Source of the DNA: Eriocheir sinensis
Lineage: Eukaryota > Arthropoda > Malacostraca > Decapoda > Varunidae
Length of the DNA: 64,000 bases
Direction of reading: 5' to 3'
Assembly (NCBI RefSeq): GCF_024679095.1
Contig: NC_066553.1
Location: 8,560,030 to 8,624,029, forward strand
Shown here: positions 13,445-24,788 of the stretch, piece by piece
How positions within the stretch are numbered: the first letter of the stretch is position 1
Layout: the number at the start of each line of letters is the position of its first letter
Notes under the pieces: model-generated
What the model was told of the DNA's origin: nothing
Seen by the model: only the letters and a program-made list of their open reading frames with translations
Databases searched by the model: none
Translations under genes and position numbers: made by a program

Positions 13445-14327
13445 TTAACCCCTTAAGGATGCAAAAATATAGCAGATGTCTCCTCAAGATGCAAAAAAAA
13501 CAGCCATTTTTTGAGTACAATTCTTGTAAAAACTCATCTATTAAAAGTTTTACAGAATTTCAAGCTGGTTTTAAATGTATGAAGTTTATCAATTATTCCA
13601 ATGATTTGCAAGGAAATTGTAAAAAACTGAAAATAAGGTAAATTTTCAAATTCATGTGCCAAAAAATTCATAGAACAGCAATTTTCAAAGAAACAAGTAC
13701 AAAACTAGCTAAAATTTGATGAAAATTCAAATTGTTCTAACCTTCAGGCAGGTCAGAAGTGGTGCAAAATTTTGGTGGATTTCTTACATACATGTATTGT
13801 GTACTTTAGCTGCTTTGGAACTTTCCACAGCTTTTAGCCCCTGATTTTGAGGTTGGGGGTGAAGGGGGATCATGTTGGGGGCCAGGGGTCCCCTCTGCAT
13901 ATGAAGGCATGAGTCACATACCCACAATGACCCTCACCCTGCCCTGACCAGCCAGCACTTGATAATCATGATGATGATCTCGTAGCAGGACTATGGGGAT
14001 GAGTCCCAGTAGAAGTAGATGACTCAGGAGAGGGAGCCCCCTTTGGGGATGACAAGCCCATGTAAAAGTGAATGGCTCTGAAGAGGGAGAAGCCGTGTTT
14101 CCCTGATTCATCACAACTATCCCTGTGACTGAGCCATCAGTCCTATGTTTGTATGTATTTTGGCCTGAGGTTGTCGATAAGTGTATTTCAGATGCAGGAC
14201 AATAGCGAAGGTCATGAGAAAACTAGGGAAATGAAAGAAAATGGAGGTGTCCTCATGTGGGACACCTGTTCTTTTACAGAACCCACCAATATTTCCAACT
14301 ATGGGTCACTTGTCCCTTAGGGGTTAA
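13445..14327. mobile_element. TTAA-flanked non-autonomous piggyBac-like element
   Basis: 883 bases bounded by TTAA. The left end CCCCTTAAGGATGC and right end, read inverted, CCCCTAAGGGACAAG form short imperfect inverted repeats. The interior has no recognisable transposase. The element lies about 380 bases after the exon 4 stop and ends about 325 bases before the exon 5 acceptor. Confidence 0.6.
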
Positions 14328-14651
14328 TGTGTAATGCAATTAATTCTTGAACTGCATATCATAAAACATCATACAGTTTATATAACTTTGGAAAATGTAT
14401 CAATAAATTTTCAATTACAAGTTTTGAAGGTTGTATATAAACCAGAAGATGAAAATATTCTAGATTCAAGCACTTGCACCCAACAGAAAACATGAACATC
14501 ATTCAAGATAGTAAGTTACTGAAAAAGTAATAGTTTCTCTTGTAACATGTGGCAATGTAAACTGTAATTGGGCTCTTGTAGCAGTAAAACAGTATTGCAC
14601 ATGCTTACCCCACATTAGCCAGTAACACCAACATCTGGTTCTCTTTTGTAG

Positions 14652-14930
14652 GGCTGTGAAGTGAACCGTCAACGAGAGGTTGCCCCACATTTGTGCCCCT
14701 ACTGTCGGGCTGTCTCCTTCCTGAGCACAAGCGATCTCCGCCGCCATGTGCGTATCCACACTGGAGAAAAGCCATATGCTTGTCCCCACTGCTCTTACCG
14801 GGGCAAGAGGACAACTCATCTGCAGGATCACATGCGCAGGCGGCATCTCCCTCTTGTTACTATGAATCCCCCCCACACAACCCAGTCCCTGCCATCAAGT
14901 AGCTACCCAGGTTCTCACTCAGCACCATGA
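14652..14930 (+). CDS. Alternative terminal exon 5, two C2H2 fingers, long first finger
   Basis: The acceptor gttctcttttgtag is followed by GGC in phase 0, giving 92 residues. Finger 1 (residues 15-36, CPYCRAVSF) has 13 rather than 12 residues between the second Cys and first His; the helix is STSDLRR. A TGEKPYA linker leads to finger 2 (44-65, CPHCSYRG, helix KRTTHLQD region, ending HMRRRH). A Ser/Pro/Thr-rich tail of 27 residues ends at TGA. The C-x2-C-x13-H spacing is shared only with exons 7 and 8 and with the decayed exon 6, which marks a subfamily. AATAAA signals at 15164 and 15228 lie downstream, before exon 6. Confidence 0.88.
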   Translation, partial: GCEVNRQREVAPHLCPYCRAVSFLSTSDLRRHVRIHTGEKPYACPHCSYRGKRTTHLQDHMRRRHLPLVTMNPPHTTQSLPSSSYPGSHSAP

Positions 14931-15163
14931 CACTGCCTCCTAATGAGGTATTGTGTTTCATCTGAGCTTTAAGCATTGGGAAATCAGTGTCGCACAACAT
15001 GACTGCAAATATTTTGCTACAATTATTAAATTTTAAATGTTTTTGTCACAATAACTGGTGCTTGCATAGTATGTACTTGTTTAATGTAGGTAAGAGGTTT
15101 TAAAATGTTGAATATTTATTTATATTACACACTAATTCCATTATGCTATGTATAATATACTGA

Positions 15164-15233
15164 AATAAACAAATATTCTTACATTATTGTTTCACATCAA
15201 CATTATACAAATGACGTGTCATCATGCAATAAA
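15164..15233 (+). terminator. Two AATAAA signals downstream of exon 5
   Basis: AATAAA at 15164-15169 and again at 15228-15233, about 235 and 300 bases after the exon 5 stop. Either could end the exon 5 transcript. Confidence 0.5.
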
Positions 15234-15418
15234 GACTACTACAAAAAGGTTTTGAAAGCTGGAAAGACTTGTCTTTTCTGAGGAAAATAAGAAAACACCC
15301 CGGCAAATAAAGAATACACATTGAAAAGATGTTAAATTTTTATATAGATATTATTTGTATATCATTCTTATTTTTGTGACTAAAACCAGCTTTAATGGTT
15401 ATTGTTGTGTGGTTACAG

Positions 15419-15604
15419 GCACAGGGAGGCAGACGGTGCCAAGGTCATGTAGTAGCCTTTGGTTTCAAATGCTTTCAGTACCATAAAAGCAATTTTCTCT
15501 TGGAAAGTGGCTTTGAAGTGCTAAACCAAGACGATGGTTGGATCTTCAGATGTTTCTGCTGTGAACATCAGTGCAAGATTACTATCAAAGTTGGAGTCAT
15601 CTGA
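15419..15604 (+). pseudogene. Decayed zinc-finger terminal exon (exon 6 relic)
   Basis: After tgtggttacag the frame is open in the array's phase 0 for 61 residues to a TGA. It aligns with exon 7. The segment YHKSNFLLESGFEVL parallels [15 protein letters not shown], keeping the one-residue-longer spacing and the core Phe but losing the second Cys and the first His. The second finger keeps its CFCC pair but the linker is broken and both His are gone. No zinc finger can fold as written. It lies between exons 5 and 7, its closest relatives. I read it as a dying duplicate that keeps frame and acceptor. A short functional non-finger tail is possible but less likely. Confidence 0.6.
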
Positions 15605-16006
15605 AACATTAATTTTTTTTTTTCTTTTAAGGCTTTCAAATGAAAATATAACCATTCTGAATGATCTTTTATGTGTTAATAAAATAGTATGTATTCTTGA
15701 ATGTGATGCTGTGAAAAGTATGTGGCCATATAACTGGAAAATTAAGGAATTGATTCCTTTCTGGAAGTCTATACAGCAAAATGCATAGGAAGACATGCAT
15801 ATATTGGTCTTGGATTATAAATTGCTGCTCTAATGGAAGTATATTTAACAAAATGCATAGGAAAATGGGCATTTATTGATCTTGAACTCTGTCAGCCTGG
15901 GAAAAGCATAGAAATGCAAGGAAAAGCTACTGCAAGAAAATCCTTGTTTGACAGCTGCCTACGTGTTTGATAAACCCCAGGTAACCTGTGGCTTGTTTTG
16001 TTCTAG

Positions 16007-16237
16007 GCAACGGAGCCGCTGGTCTGTCCGTACTGCCATAGGTCAACCTTCAAGCAGAAGAGTGATTTAAGGCGTCACATCCGAAGTCACACAGGGGAAA
16101 AGCCTTACCAATGCCCCATCTGTAGTTACTCTGCTGTGAGGAGCGACTACGTGCAGGACCATCTGGTTCGGCGCCACGGCCAATCTACCAGGACCACCAG
16201 AAGACGGGCTGCCAATCCTGACTGGACTTTTAACTAA
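16007..16237 (+). CDS. Alternative terminal exon 7, two C2H2 fingers, long first finger
   Basis: The acceptor gttttgttctag is followed by GCA ACG in phase 0. The exon encodes 76 residues and ends at TAA. Finger 1 begins almost at once (residues 7-28, CPYCHRSTF, 13-residue spacing, helix QKSDLRR). A TGEKPYQ linker leads to finger 2 (36-57, CPICSYSA, helix RSDYVQD, ending HLVRRH). A basic Arg/Thr-rich tail follows. It has no ATG, GTG or other early start, so it is only recognisable as a spliced exon. Exon 8 is a clear sister of identical length (231 bases) with the same ttctag/gcaac junction. A TA-flanked transposon inserted about 110 bases after its stop. Confidence 0.88.
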   Translation, partial: ATEPLVCPYCHRSTFKQKSDLRRHIRSHTGEKPYQCPICSYSAVRSDYVQDHLVRRHGQSTRTTRRRAANPDWTFN

Positions 16238-16344
16238 ATCCATTAGTGCCTTTATTGTCATGGGACAGTGCAGGACTCCCATGATGCACAGCTTTTGCAT
16301 CCTCTGTTGAGGCTGGCGTATCAGTTGACTTCATTGTATTACTA

Positions 16345-17174
16345 CTAGTGGTCGTCAACTTACGACCTCGATTGGTTACGACTGATTGGTCATAAGTTGA
16401 TCTGGTTGTAAGTCGGCTTATGTTATAATTCATCATTTTCAGTCATTAAAAATGGTTTAATGAATGACAGATAATCAAACAGCCCCCCAAAACGATCAAA
16501 ACACTTCCCAAACATAACTTGAAAACACTAATCATATTTTTATAATTTTTTTCCGTCATTACAACACAAATAAAACCCAAAATAATTACAACACAAGGCC
16601 ATCAAGCGATACAGGTCAAAGAAGAAGAAGAAGAGACTGACACCCTAGACGAGATGGCCGCTGCACCTATCCCAGCAAACCAAACACTCCCTTTTTTTTC
16701 TGCTTTCCACCTTTTAAAGCCTTCCAGAAGTGTCTGAGGCCTAGTATGCCATGATGAACGGTCTCTATGCCCTTAGATACCACTAGAGACTGCCGGAGAC
16801 CAAGAGAACATGGAGAAAACTGGTGATGCGTGTGGCCGAGGCAGTTTAGGGCAGGGGAGGACTGGAGTAGTAAGATTTCCGAGTTTTTTGATTGTGCGTG
16901 TTTTTGTGCCTGTGTGCACTTTTGAAGGGCTGTGTACGTGTTTTGAAGGGCGTGTGTGCGTTTGTTTGGGGGGGGTGAAAAAAAATTCGAAGACAAAAGA
17001 CAAAAACAGACTTTGAGGAAATGTGCTGTACCCACGGCTGTTTCTTACTGAGCTGCGGAATGTGAGCAGCTCCAGCTCCCTGCAGCGTCAGGAGCTGGGG
17101 CCAAAACTGTCATACTGGCGGTCGTAAAGTTGATCAGTCATTAGTTGCATAAGTCATAAGTCGACAACCACCTG
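16345..17174. mobile_element. TA-flanked TIR transposon between exons 7 and 8
   Basis: The left end ctagtggtcgtcaacttac and the right end, read inverted, caggtggttgtcgacttatg match over about 20 bases and are flanked by TA. An inner inverted set, cggtcgtaaagttgatc near 17120, also mirrors the left arm. The interior (about 830 bases in all) has open stretches but no recognisable transposase. This end pattern suits a Tc1/mariner-superfamily (pogo/Tigger-like) non-autonomous element. Confidence 0.65.
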
Positions 17175-17390
17175 TAAATCATATCTTGCACCACAACTGT
17201 GGTGATTACCATAATGGAAAATCTACTTAATCCATCATTCAATTCCCCTTTGGATTATTAATATGCAAATGGAATTTTGATATTTGGAATTTTTTTTTGT
17301 TTTGTGTGATACTTTTTTTAGAAAACAAAAAATAATGATGAAATAGTCATTGTTTTGTTGTTTTCCATAAACTGTTGTTCTAATGGCTAT

Positions 17391-17660
17391 GCACCTCCGT
17401 GATATTGTGGTTCGCACACGTGGCTACAGATCTGTGGGCCCAGTGTAATTCCCGGCTTGTCCCGGCTTGGGCAGTCTGTGTGCAGCCCTCCTAACTGTTC
17501 ATCTTCCTTTTGGGGTTAGTCAGTAACTGGATACATGGGGAAACCTTGGTGAGGTGAACTGTGGTATTCTGGATGTTACACTTGCTGTGTGTCAAGGGCC
17601 AATGAAACATGAGCACTAAGGTTAAACACAGCTGTAGCATGTGGCCTCAACTTTACCTTA
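17391..17660 (+). mobile_element. tRNA-derived SINE, family A, second copy
   Basis: It starts gcacctccgtgatattgtgg, with an A-box-like head and a degraded B box (gtgtaattcccggcttg). The body matches the copy at 12.2 kb (attaaccttttgggg-like segment, then the actttacctta end). It is more diverged than that copy. Confidence 0.65.
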
Positions 17661-19025
17661 CTAATGATAATGAATATATATTAAAAGATTTGTATGTATA
17701 ATACAAGAAAATATCTTATTGAGCATATTGTCAGTTCCCATTACCTCTTTGATTTAATGTAATCCGTTTCTTTCTACTTTATTCCATTGAAATCATCTTA
17801 CTATAAAGTCCCAATGAAGTTTTTCAATGTCATGCAGCTGTAGAAACAAGAAATGGCACAAATATCAAACATCATAGTCATGAACTGTGAAGAGCATGTC
17901 ATAATGCCTGTTGCCCGCTACAGCTCTATCCTTCTTTTTTCTTGGCATGGCTTTGGTGAGTCAGTCTTCACTGATTTTTTTTTAATTATAAATTTGGGAT
18001 TCATATGAACATGATATTCTGGCATGAAAGAAGTTAGCCATAGTCAAATGGCTGACTGTTGCTTCTCCATTTTGTATGTAGTTATGGTAGACTGATGAAA
18101 GGGGAAGTTGAAGAATAAAAAAATGAAGACCATATAGTAAGTGTTCTTCTATCCCAAACTTGCATCCAATTATCCTTTTATCAGCTGCAGTGCTGGTTCC
18201 AGCCTTTCTGAGCCCCAAAGCCCCTAAGCTTCTTTTGGAGCCCCCCTCCCCCCTCACCTCTTTGTTCACATTGTTCTCCTATGTGTTCACCCCACAAGTT
18301 ACATTCCTATCCTAAGCAATGTAAAGTAAATAAATATATTTAATTTTTGCTTAAATTTGTTTAATATTGTTTATAGAACTTTTTCATGGGTAAATAATTA
18401 AAGCACCATCTCGACGTGCCTGATTTTCTTTTTCTCTTTTTTTTTCTTTCCTTTTTTTTATTCACAACCTAAGGCCCCCCAGTTATCAGAGGCCCTACAC
18501 ATTGAGCATAATGAGCTGTCTATCCATGCACCTTGCAAATACACAAAAATCATGTGAAATGGGTAATGCAGAATCATATTTTATAAAAGCTAAAAGTAAA
18601 TAAGTGCATAGTTTGCAATAGCTCATTACCATATCTACTTTATATAGTTCCCAATTAGGCAAGGGATTTTTTAATTTATTTTTTTATTTTTTTATTATGC
18701 CCAAGATAAATCATAATGTAATGAACTGCTTATAGGAAACCCTTTCTCCACCTGACACACGAATAATTTTATTGACAATGACAGGATCTTGACATCCGCT
18801 GTGAAGGAATTCATTGCTATGAGCATGGCATTAGCACCTCATGATTATCTCATGATTATCTGACCATCTCACAACTAGAATGGATTAAATCCAGAGCAAC
18901 CAATTGCCTCAGATGCTACTGAAAGCACTAATTAGTAATGTCAGAGAAAATGTGAAGATGACGGAAGCTTAGATTAGTTCTGAGAACGAGAGAGCAGCTG
19001 ACTGACTTGGGTTGTTCTCTTCTAG
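17661..19025. other. Intron before exon 8
   Basis: No gene recognised. It holds a C-rich patch near 18240 and T-rich runs near 18420-18460 and 18670. Confidence 0.4.
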
Positions 19026-19256
19026 GCAACACCTGAGGGGTTGGCGCTGACGTGTCCCTACTGCTACAGGTCCACCTTCAAGCAAACCAGTGACCTCAAG
19101 CGACACATCCGCATTCATACTGGGGAGAAGCCATTCAGTTGTCAGTACTGTTCATACAGTGCCGTAAGGCGAGAACACCTCAATGATCACCTTTGGAGGA
19201 GACATGGGATCCTAGCAAAGAAAAGAACTCATACAGTTCTTAATGCTTCCCTCTGA
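19026..19256 (+). CDS. Alternative terminal exon 8, two C2H2 fingers, sister of exon 7
   Basis: The acceptor gttctcttctag is followed by GCA ACA in phase 0, giving 76 residues and a TGA. Finger 1 (residues 10-31, CPYCYRSTF, 13-residue spacing, helix QTSDLKR) is followed by a TGEKPFS linker. Finger 2 (39-60, CQYCSYSA, helix RREHLND, ending HLWRRH) and a short basic tail complete it. The STFKQ.SDL.RHIR block and the SYSAVR block are shared with exon 7, so the two arose by tandem duplication. The first-finger helices are nearly the same, whereas the second-finger helices differ (RSDYVQD versus RREHLND). Change after duplication therefore falls on finger 2. Confidence 0.89.
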   Translation, partial: ATPEGLALTCPYCYRSTFKQTSDLKRHIRIHTGEKPFSCQYCSYSAVRREHLNDHLWRRHGILAKKRTHTVLNASL

Positions 19257-21256
19257 CTCATACCTGCTGCAACTGCCTGTAGTTCAGTGCTTGGTTTTGC
19301 CTAAAGAACTCTCATGTATAAAAGGACTTAACAGTAAACTATATATTCTAGAGCAAGATGGACCAGTAACTTGCCCACCTGTATCATACAGTTTGATGAA
19401 TGTCACCAAGATATTTATCTATTCATTGAATAGGTATTTTTGGCAGTACAGTATAGTGTTCTGTGAAGGTTTTGGAGGAGATTATTATTTGTGGCATTTT
19501 GATTGTTTGTGTCACCAGTAACTGGTGTGCAATATGTTTATAGTGAAAAAAAATTATATGTGGAAGTTTTACGTGAAGTTTCATTTTTTAACACGACTTT
19601 CATAAAGTAATATTACATAATGTTTGGTATTGAGCTTCATATATATTGTATTGAACTGAGCCAGCCATTCCTTCTGCTCAAGTCACCTTCACCTACCTGA
19701 TATGTTGTCACTGTTATTTTGTTGCCTCACACACAAGAATAACATCTCGGCAAATTTTAAGTCCAAATGAAACAGGTGGAAGACAATTAATTTGCACTGG
19801 AAAGGGAAAGTTGATACCAAAAGAGATATGAATCAGAAAATGTTGTGTTTACTTTGACAGAAATCTGTACTTGAAAGATACTTTGAAACAATGGAGGAAC
19901 TTATATAGATATGAGATTTTCTGCAATAAGGAAGCTTAAAACTTGAAAACTGAGTTTTCATTTTTTTTAAAGGAAGTTTCCCTTTGCCCCAAAATGTAAT
20001 AAATACAAGACAAGATTACAAGATTTAGCTGAAATATGATTACATGGACCAGTGCCATTAATAGTAAATTCATCCTGATGCCCATAATTGTGTAGAAATT
20101 TTAAAAACTTCATCGCTAGTGTTAGTTATATGGAGAAAATCACTTGTAACATTGAGAACACAGTGGCATGCTCTTTTTGACCAGGGTGCTCTCCCAGATT
20201 ACCAGATTCACTTATTATTGAACTTAAATGAAATACTAAATAAAAAGGAAATGTAAAAGTAATGCAGTTATAAGACAAATATTAAAGTTGTTAATATTGT
20301 ATGGCCTTTATGACCTATGACCTTATTGCATCAGAAACATGTTGATGAAATAGAGGTGTCTTATAGTTACGACACACCAATTCATCTTGTGAGTGGGGTT
20401 TTCAGCACCAGTCTTGAAGATATTAAAAGACCTCTTTCCAAAATCTCAAGCTTCTGCTACTAGATGCAGCTTTATTTGTATCAGCTCGAGTCATTCCTTC
20501 AGGCTATTAAAACCTGTTCATGATATGTTTTTGTGTAGAGGAAAAAAATGCAGTCATGTGTTTTTTCAAACATTCATACATTATGATTAATTGCTAAATA
20601 CCAAAAACTTAATAAATGAACTTCTTACTTAATGATATCACTAAAACAAGGTTAGTTAAAGAGACAGCGCTGTTGTTAATATAAAAGCATATTTGAACTT
20701 GTGACTTTTTGTGAACATGGTAACTGTAAAAGTCTGAAGAAATACAAAATGTTATCTATTAAATACTGGATTACTTTCTTGAAAATAGGTTAACATATTA
20801 AGAAATTAAATACTCTTACTGACTCAAAATGAAGAGCAAAATGCGAAACCTGCTCTCAAATTACAGACGTGACATCTTTGGGATTTCAAAAGGAAAACTT
20901 TGGGAAGTGGTTGATGGATCTTATGTCTTATGCCTTCATGTTTTTGTCTTGTGTTATGCCTTCCGAAGAAAGAAAACACTCAATACTTGACTTTAATATC
21001 GGGATCATTCTTCAATATGAAAATGTTAACAGAAAAATGGAAAATGTGTACAGATTACTCATGATTTAAGGAAAATGAGGAAAGTGAAGAAATTTGTCAC
21101 AAATAAAGTGGCATTTGGATTTGATGTCTGGAAATTGTTTACCTAGATTATCAGGTGGCTTCTCTTGTCAACACTTTGTGGAAGAATCTTGGTTTTGATG
21201 TAAGCTACGGTTAATAAACAAGTGAGCTAGACGGTGACCTGCTCTTTCTCCAGCAG
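19257..21256. other. Intron between exons 8 and 9
   Basis: 2-kb AT-rich sequence with no recognised gene or repeat. Its first part should be the 3' UTR of exon 8. Confidence 0.4.
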
Positions 21257-21553
21257 GTCGGGCGTCCGTCCTTGCAGTCCCTTCTGTCGCCCTCCAACCC
21301 TGGGCGGCCACTCCCTCTTCAACAGCAAGTCTCCACCTCCACCAGTCTCCCAGAGATGCCCGCTATGATTCGCAATTATGTGTGCCCATTTTGCTCCAAA
21401 AACTTTTATGGCAGTGTTGACCTTGAGAGACACAAGAGGACTCACACTGGAGAGAAGCCATTTGCTTGTAACTTTTGTTCATATCGGGCAACACAAATGG
21501 GTAACCTGCAACGCCATATAAAATCAAGACATCAGAATGCTCAGATGAAATAG
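21257..21553 (+). CDS. Alternative terminal exon 9, two C2H2 fingers, tandem NAGNAG acceptor
   Basis: The tract ctctttctccagcag offers two AGs three bases apart. Starting at 21257 (GTC) gives 98 residues; starting at 21254 adds one Gln in the same frame. A Ser/Pro/Gln leader of 42 residues precedes finger 1 (43-63, CPFCSKNF, helix GSVDLER). A TGEKPFA linker leads to finger 2 (71-92, CNFCSYRA, helix QMGNLQR, ending HIKSRH). The protein ends six residues later. All ligands are present. The leader is longer than in exons 7, 8 and 16, which begin their first finger within about ten residues. Confidence 0.88.
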   Translation, partial: VGRPSLQSLLSPSNPGRPLPLQQQVSTSTSLPEMPAMIRNYVCPFCSKNFYGSVDLERHKRTHTGEKPFACNFCSYRATQMGNLQRHIKSRHQNAQMK

Positions 21554-22056
21554 TATGACCTCTGATTATATAAATCACTGGAATAGAAAAGGTATTGGAT
21601 GTGGTTGCGGTTAGTAGCTAAATGCACTTACGTAAAGAGCCACCATCATGATCCATGATTCTAATTGCTTATGAAGAATGGCAGTGCAAAAGTGGTCCTT
21701 CCAGCCTGACATGATTTGAATAAGATGAGACACAAGGAACATATACCTTTAGAAGAATTCAACAAAAAAAGCTATCAGCAAAATTGTTCCCAGGCCCCAA
21801 ATTCTGGAACATGTATATCAGTCCAGTCAATATTTATCCAGATAAGATATAAAATGAGCTTGGCAATCATGAGAAGGTTGTTTAATCCCATGCAGTTTCA
21901 ATTAGCTACTCAAGACCAAAGTAACATTTTCTGTGAAAGAATGAGAAACTGACATGAAATATAGTCATAACATCAATCGCTGGGGTGACTGTGCATCATA
22001 CTGCTCATGGCATGGTCTTCTTTTAGTGAGACTCATTAGTCCTCATCTCTCCCCAG

Positions 22057-22272
22057 ATGTCAGCCAGACTTGTTGCTCCACCACATGCCTCGTCTCACAT
22101 CAGCAAATTCTTCCAGTGCCCTCTCTGTCCCAAGTCATATGATTACCGAGGGTCTCTTGATGTTCACATGAGGACCCACACTGGGGTTACTCCCTTCGCC
22201 TGCCCCCACTGCCCTCTGCGCACCAAGGACAGAAGTAACCTTCGGAGGCACATCAGACGAAGACATCTTTGA
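22057..22272 (+). CDS. Alternative terminal exon 10, two C2H2 fingers, atypical linker
   Basis: The acceptor catctctccccag is followed directly by ATG in phase 0, giving 71 residues. Finger 1 (residues 21-41, CPLCPKSY, helix YRGSLDV) uses Tyr in place of the core Phe. The linker is TGVTPFA rather than TGEKP. Finger 2 (49-70, CPHCPLRT, helix DRSNLRR, ending HIRRRH) is followed by one residue and a TGA. Only about 500 bases separate it from exon 9, the closest spacing among intact exons except 7 to its relic. The ATG at the first base is probably chance, because every other exon starts in the same phase without one. Confidence 0.87.
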   Translation: MSARLVAPPHASSHISKFFQCPLCPKSYDYRGSLDVHMRTHTGVTPFACPHCPLRTKDRSNLRRHIRRRHL

Positions 22273-24449
22273 TTTTGACATGCACACATAAATTTTTTCT
22301 GCTCATCAGAGAAAATATTTTGGAAAACTGAAAAGGAGCATTATTTCTTATATGAGTGGAGACTAATGTGTAAACTTTATTTGTGCTCAGCATGACTAAT
22401 GTGTAAATGCAAAAATCATTGGGCAGTATAATTACAAGTCATCATTCTCAAGTTTACTTCTCAGGGGTAGAGAACATGTTCTCCATTAATAGGGAAAGGA
22501 GAATAGAAGATTCTAGTCTCAGAAACACAACAAATCCTTTGCTTCTGCCAAGCTGTAGCGCTCCTCCTTGCACTTGAGCATTGGCTGTGGTTTGGGTTGA
22601 TGGGCTCCAGACATATTTTTCCAGGCATTTGATTAGCACATCTACTGTATGATGTTAAGGGACAAGTAAATTTATGGGGTGTACATATAGGTAAGATAAA
22701 AAAGTTGGCTTTATCCAAAGGGCAATGGTAATGAAGATACCTAGTACATGAGTCCATATTAGAAGTGTTGCTGTGCCTCAAGAATATCACCTTTGCTCAA
22801 GTCAAATTATGTACAAAGCAAGGAAGCATGAAAGCAACTTTATCTAAGGATTTGGCATTATTTGTTAGGAGTTCTTAGTTAAGTTACAAAGATGTTCTTT
22901 TTTAAATTTGTGTGCATGTTAAGAACATATATTTAAGTTGCTATTATTTTGTAGATATATCACTGGAAAGTATCCTTTTACCATAGAGAGCAGGAACAAA
23001 TCATGGAGTAATTTTGTAAGGATGAAAAAGTGCCAACTTTGGAAGAGATAATGTCTTGAAAAAATATCTTGTATAATGAAAATAGAGCTCCATTTTATTC
23101 CATTTTATTTTATAGTAAGGAAATTTTAGAGGTGGACTTTGAAAATAATGTTAAACGTTCAAGTATTTTTAAAGATAAGTGATTTTTTCCACATTTTTTT
23201 TGTATAAAGCATTGTTTTAAATAAAGTTTATGTGAAATTTGATCTTGAATAATTTTCAAGAGCCTTCTGTTTATACATATTAAAAAATGAGAACAAATTG
23301 TCATGATCCCCTCTCAGCATGCAGGAAATGACAGAGAAACAGACATTTAAGTATACCTCCTCAGCACCACTGTCCTGTTGTATGGTAACTTGAGAGCCAA
23401 ACTGCATTTAATATACTCATTTTCTTGTTCATAATTTCGCAGCATGTATTCCAAAATAACAAAACATTACAGTATTGGCATTCTCTAAACCAACCAGTAA
23501 GTTTGTATGGTGCAAAAAATTTATGGCATCTTTACACAACTATGACGGGATGTGCTGCATGACACAGACAACAAGAAAGTCCTGTAACAAGATAAATGAA
23601 ACAGTAATTAGTTGAAGGTTTATGAAAATGCCTTTATCTTATTCTGTATACAGAAAAGGTAAAATAAAGGGAGTATAATCTGTGCATTGTATCGGCACTC
23701 TTTTTCCAATTCTTTGTCCCTTGAATCTGTGGTGGGTAAGAACCCATTACCCTGGGAGGGAAACAGTACACATGAAGAAAAATACTTTTAGTATAAAGAG
23801 TTGCAGACAAAAATGCAAACAAAGATTCAAGTCACTGTAGAAGGATAAAGAATTTCCAGTGGGAGAGAGGTAGTTCCTAGGGAAATACAGATAGCATGGA
23901 AGCATATTATCATATACCTATATGTTTTTCTAAATTTATATTCAATGATATGACATCAAAGTGAATGTTAAAGCTAGCTTAATTTTATATTTTTGTTCCC
24001 AATAAATGTGATACATTGCCGCAAAATTAATTGAAGGCAAAACTGCATACAGTATGCACTATACAGAGTACAGATCACCAGATGTAGGGGTTGAATCTGA
24101 ACTGTCCAAAATGGAAACTTTGTATGGGCAGGACTGAGTCTCCTGTCTGTTGGTGTAAGGTGTGGCCTTGCTGTGCATCTGGTCTGGGATCACCTTCAGG
24201 AAGAGTGATGCGTGACACCAACCAAGCCATATCCAGTGTGTTGCACAGAAATTACATTGCAATTTAGTGTCTAGCCTGATGATTTTGAGTTTTCTCTTTT
24301 TTAAATTAAAGGTGTTCATTACCGAATGAGCTAGTTACTGTCCTAGTTTAAGCTTCACCTAGTGGAAAGCTTGTCATAAAGACCAGAAATATTTGAATAT
24401 CAAATTCACACCTTTGCAAACTACCATCAAAGCTTTTTTTCTTTTATAG
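22273..24449. other. Intron between exons 10 and 11
   Basis: 2.2-kb AT-rich sequence. No gene, SINE head or LINE reading frame was recognised. Confidence 0.4.
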
Positions 24450-24788
24450 GCTTCGTGGCCAAGAAGGTTTGGGGGCAGCGATTGTTTGACAACCAATGTC
24501 AGGAGTCAAGATCACCCTCAGCCTAGCAAGCACTTGGTTTGTCCACAGTGCCAAAGGGGGTTCTCCCACAAGGTAGACTTGGAGCGGCACTACCGGATTC
24601 ACACAGGGGAGAAACCGTTTGCATGTCCCATTTGTCCTTACCGGGCAACAGTAAAGACCAGTCTACAGAAGCACCTACGTACACACAGTGGAGAGAAACC
24701 ATATGCTTGTCCGCTTTGCCCACTCCGTTCTAGTGACAAAAGTAACCTTTATCGACACATCAGAAGTAGACATCATGATGCAAGTTAG
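24450..24788 (+). CDS. Alternative terminal exon 11, three C2H2 fingers
   Basis: The acceptor tttttttcttttatag is followed by GCT in phase 0, giving 112 residues. A 30-residue leader precedes finger 1 (31-51, CPQCQRGF, helix HKVDLER), finger 2 (59-79, CPICPYRA, helix VKTSLQK) and finger 3 (87-108, CPLCPLRS, helix DKSNLYR, ending HIRSRHH). The linkers are TGEKPFA and SGEKPYA. Finger 2 and its SGEKPYAC linker are nearly identical to those of exon 12, and finger 3 resembles finger 2 of exon 10. The exon thus looks like a composite of motifs also used nearby. It is the first of the exons with more than two fingers. Confidence 0.89.
   Translation, partial: ASWPRRFGGSDCLTTNVRSQDHPQPSKHLVCPQCQRGFSHKVDLERHYRIHTGEKPFACPICPYRATVKTSLQKHLRTHSGEKPYACPLCPLRSSDKSNLYRHIRSRHHDAS

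Noticed and set aside
22057..22272. An independent small zinc-finger gene starting at its own ATG
   Set aside because: The ATG is the first codon after a good acceptor, and the exon shares phase and design with neighbours that have no ATG.
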